In this document: positions 32,787-32,848 of the stretch, one piece after another | Position numbering within the stretch: the first letter of the stretch is position 1 | Layout: every line of letters begins with the position of its first letter | Assembly: GCA_005888295.1 (NCBI GenBank) | Contig: VAWP01000091.1 | Coordinates: 1-32,848 of the forward strand | Reading direction: 5' to 3' | From: Actinomycetota bacterium | Lineage (GTDB): Bacteria > Actinomycetota > Acidimicrobiia > Acidimicrobiales > AC-9 | Length of the DNA: 32,848 nt | Notes under the pieces: model-generated | The model's input: only the letters and a program-made list of their open reading frames with translations | What the model was told of the DNA's origin: nothing | Databases searched by the model: none | Program-made: the position numbers and the translations under genes

Positions 32787-32848
32787 CGTTCCTGCACCTC
32801 CCTCAATGAGTTGGCATCCACGGCGCGTGCGCCACGAGCCCTCGTAGC

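Noticed and set aside
32803-32848. C-terminal end of a minus-strand gene
   Set aside because: An open frame ending LVAHAPWMPTH is only 14 codons long in the window, too short to identify or to distinguish from chance.

Overview
The window is GC-rich and tightly packed, with many GTG starts, 4-bp ATGA/GTGA gene overlaps and several promoters whose -10 box lies 7-8 nt from the start codon (leaderless). It also carries a bacterial type A RNase P RNA and a penicillin-binding protein with a Pro/Thr-rich tail. This fits an actinobacterium, and by gene content (DUF3048, DUF4436, Gly-rich anchored solute-binding protein, endoglycoceramidase-like enzyme) perhaps Acidimicrobiia. The lineage is inference; no 16S or other taxonomic marker apart from rnpB is present.

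Region 1 (1-3300): a minus-strand DNA-end-processing operon, nurA-herA-mre11 (the last cut by the window edge), then rnpB on the plus strand. Region 2 (3389-7474): an ECF sigma factor coupled to a broken VOC-domain gene. Next come a VOC gene and a DUF1905 gene, an ArsR-SRPBCC fusion regulator, another VOC gene and a short-chain dehydrogenase. The ArsR promoter holds a palindrome in its spacer, and a near copy lies upstream of the VOC gene at 4512, suggesting a small shared regulon. Region 3 (7642-11689): a small hypothetical, a DUF3048 lipoprotein, a secreted alpha/beta hydrolase, a DUF4436 membrane protein and a histidine phosphatase.

Region 4 (11738-16597): minus-strand envelope genes (Zn-ribbon coiled-coil protein, class A penicillin-binding protein, two-gene ABC-2 exporter) and a small membrane ORF. 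Region 5 (16575-18669): an overlapping three-gene operon of ECF sigma factor, methyltransferase with its Ada zinc domain at the wrong end, and 2OG-Fe(II) oxygenase. It looks like a sigma-controlled alkylation-repair response without an AraC-type Ada regulator. Region 6 (18723-24060): an anchored type-1 solute-binding protein without visible ABC partners, a thiolase-like enzyme, a small membrane protein and an acyl-CoA synthetase.

Region 7 (24119-27622): MarR regulator, DHA2-family exporter and secreted GH5 endoglycoceramidase-like hydrolase in one tight operon behind a MarR-type operator. Region 8 (27678-30757): a receiver/glutaredoxin-like/thioredoxin-reductase-like fusion that lacks the expected redox cysteines, coupled by a 4-bp overlap to a histidine kinase with an N-terminal cyclic-nucleotide-binding-like domain. 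Region 9 (30885-32786): a serine hydrolase, a hypothetical protein and a P450-type ferredoxin.

The two strongest candidates for underexplored systems are the sigma/Ada-inverted/2OG-oxygenase operon (16575-18669) and the cysteine-free flavoprotein-receiver plus sensor-kinase pair (27678-30757).
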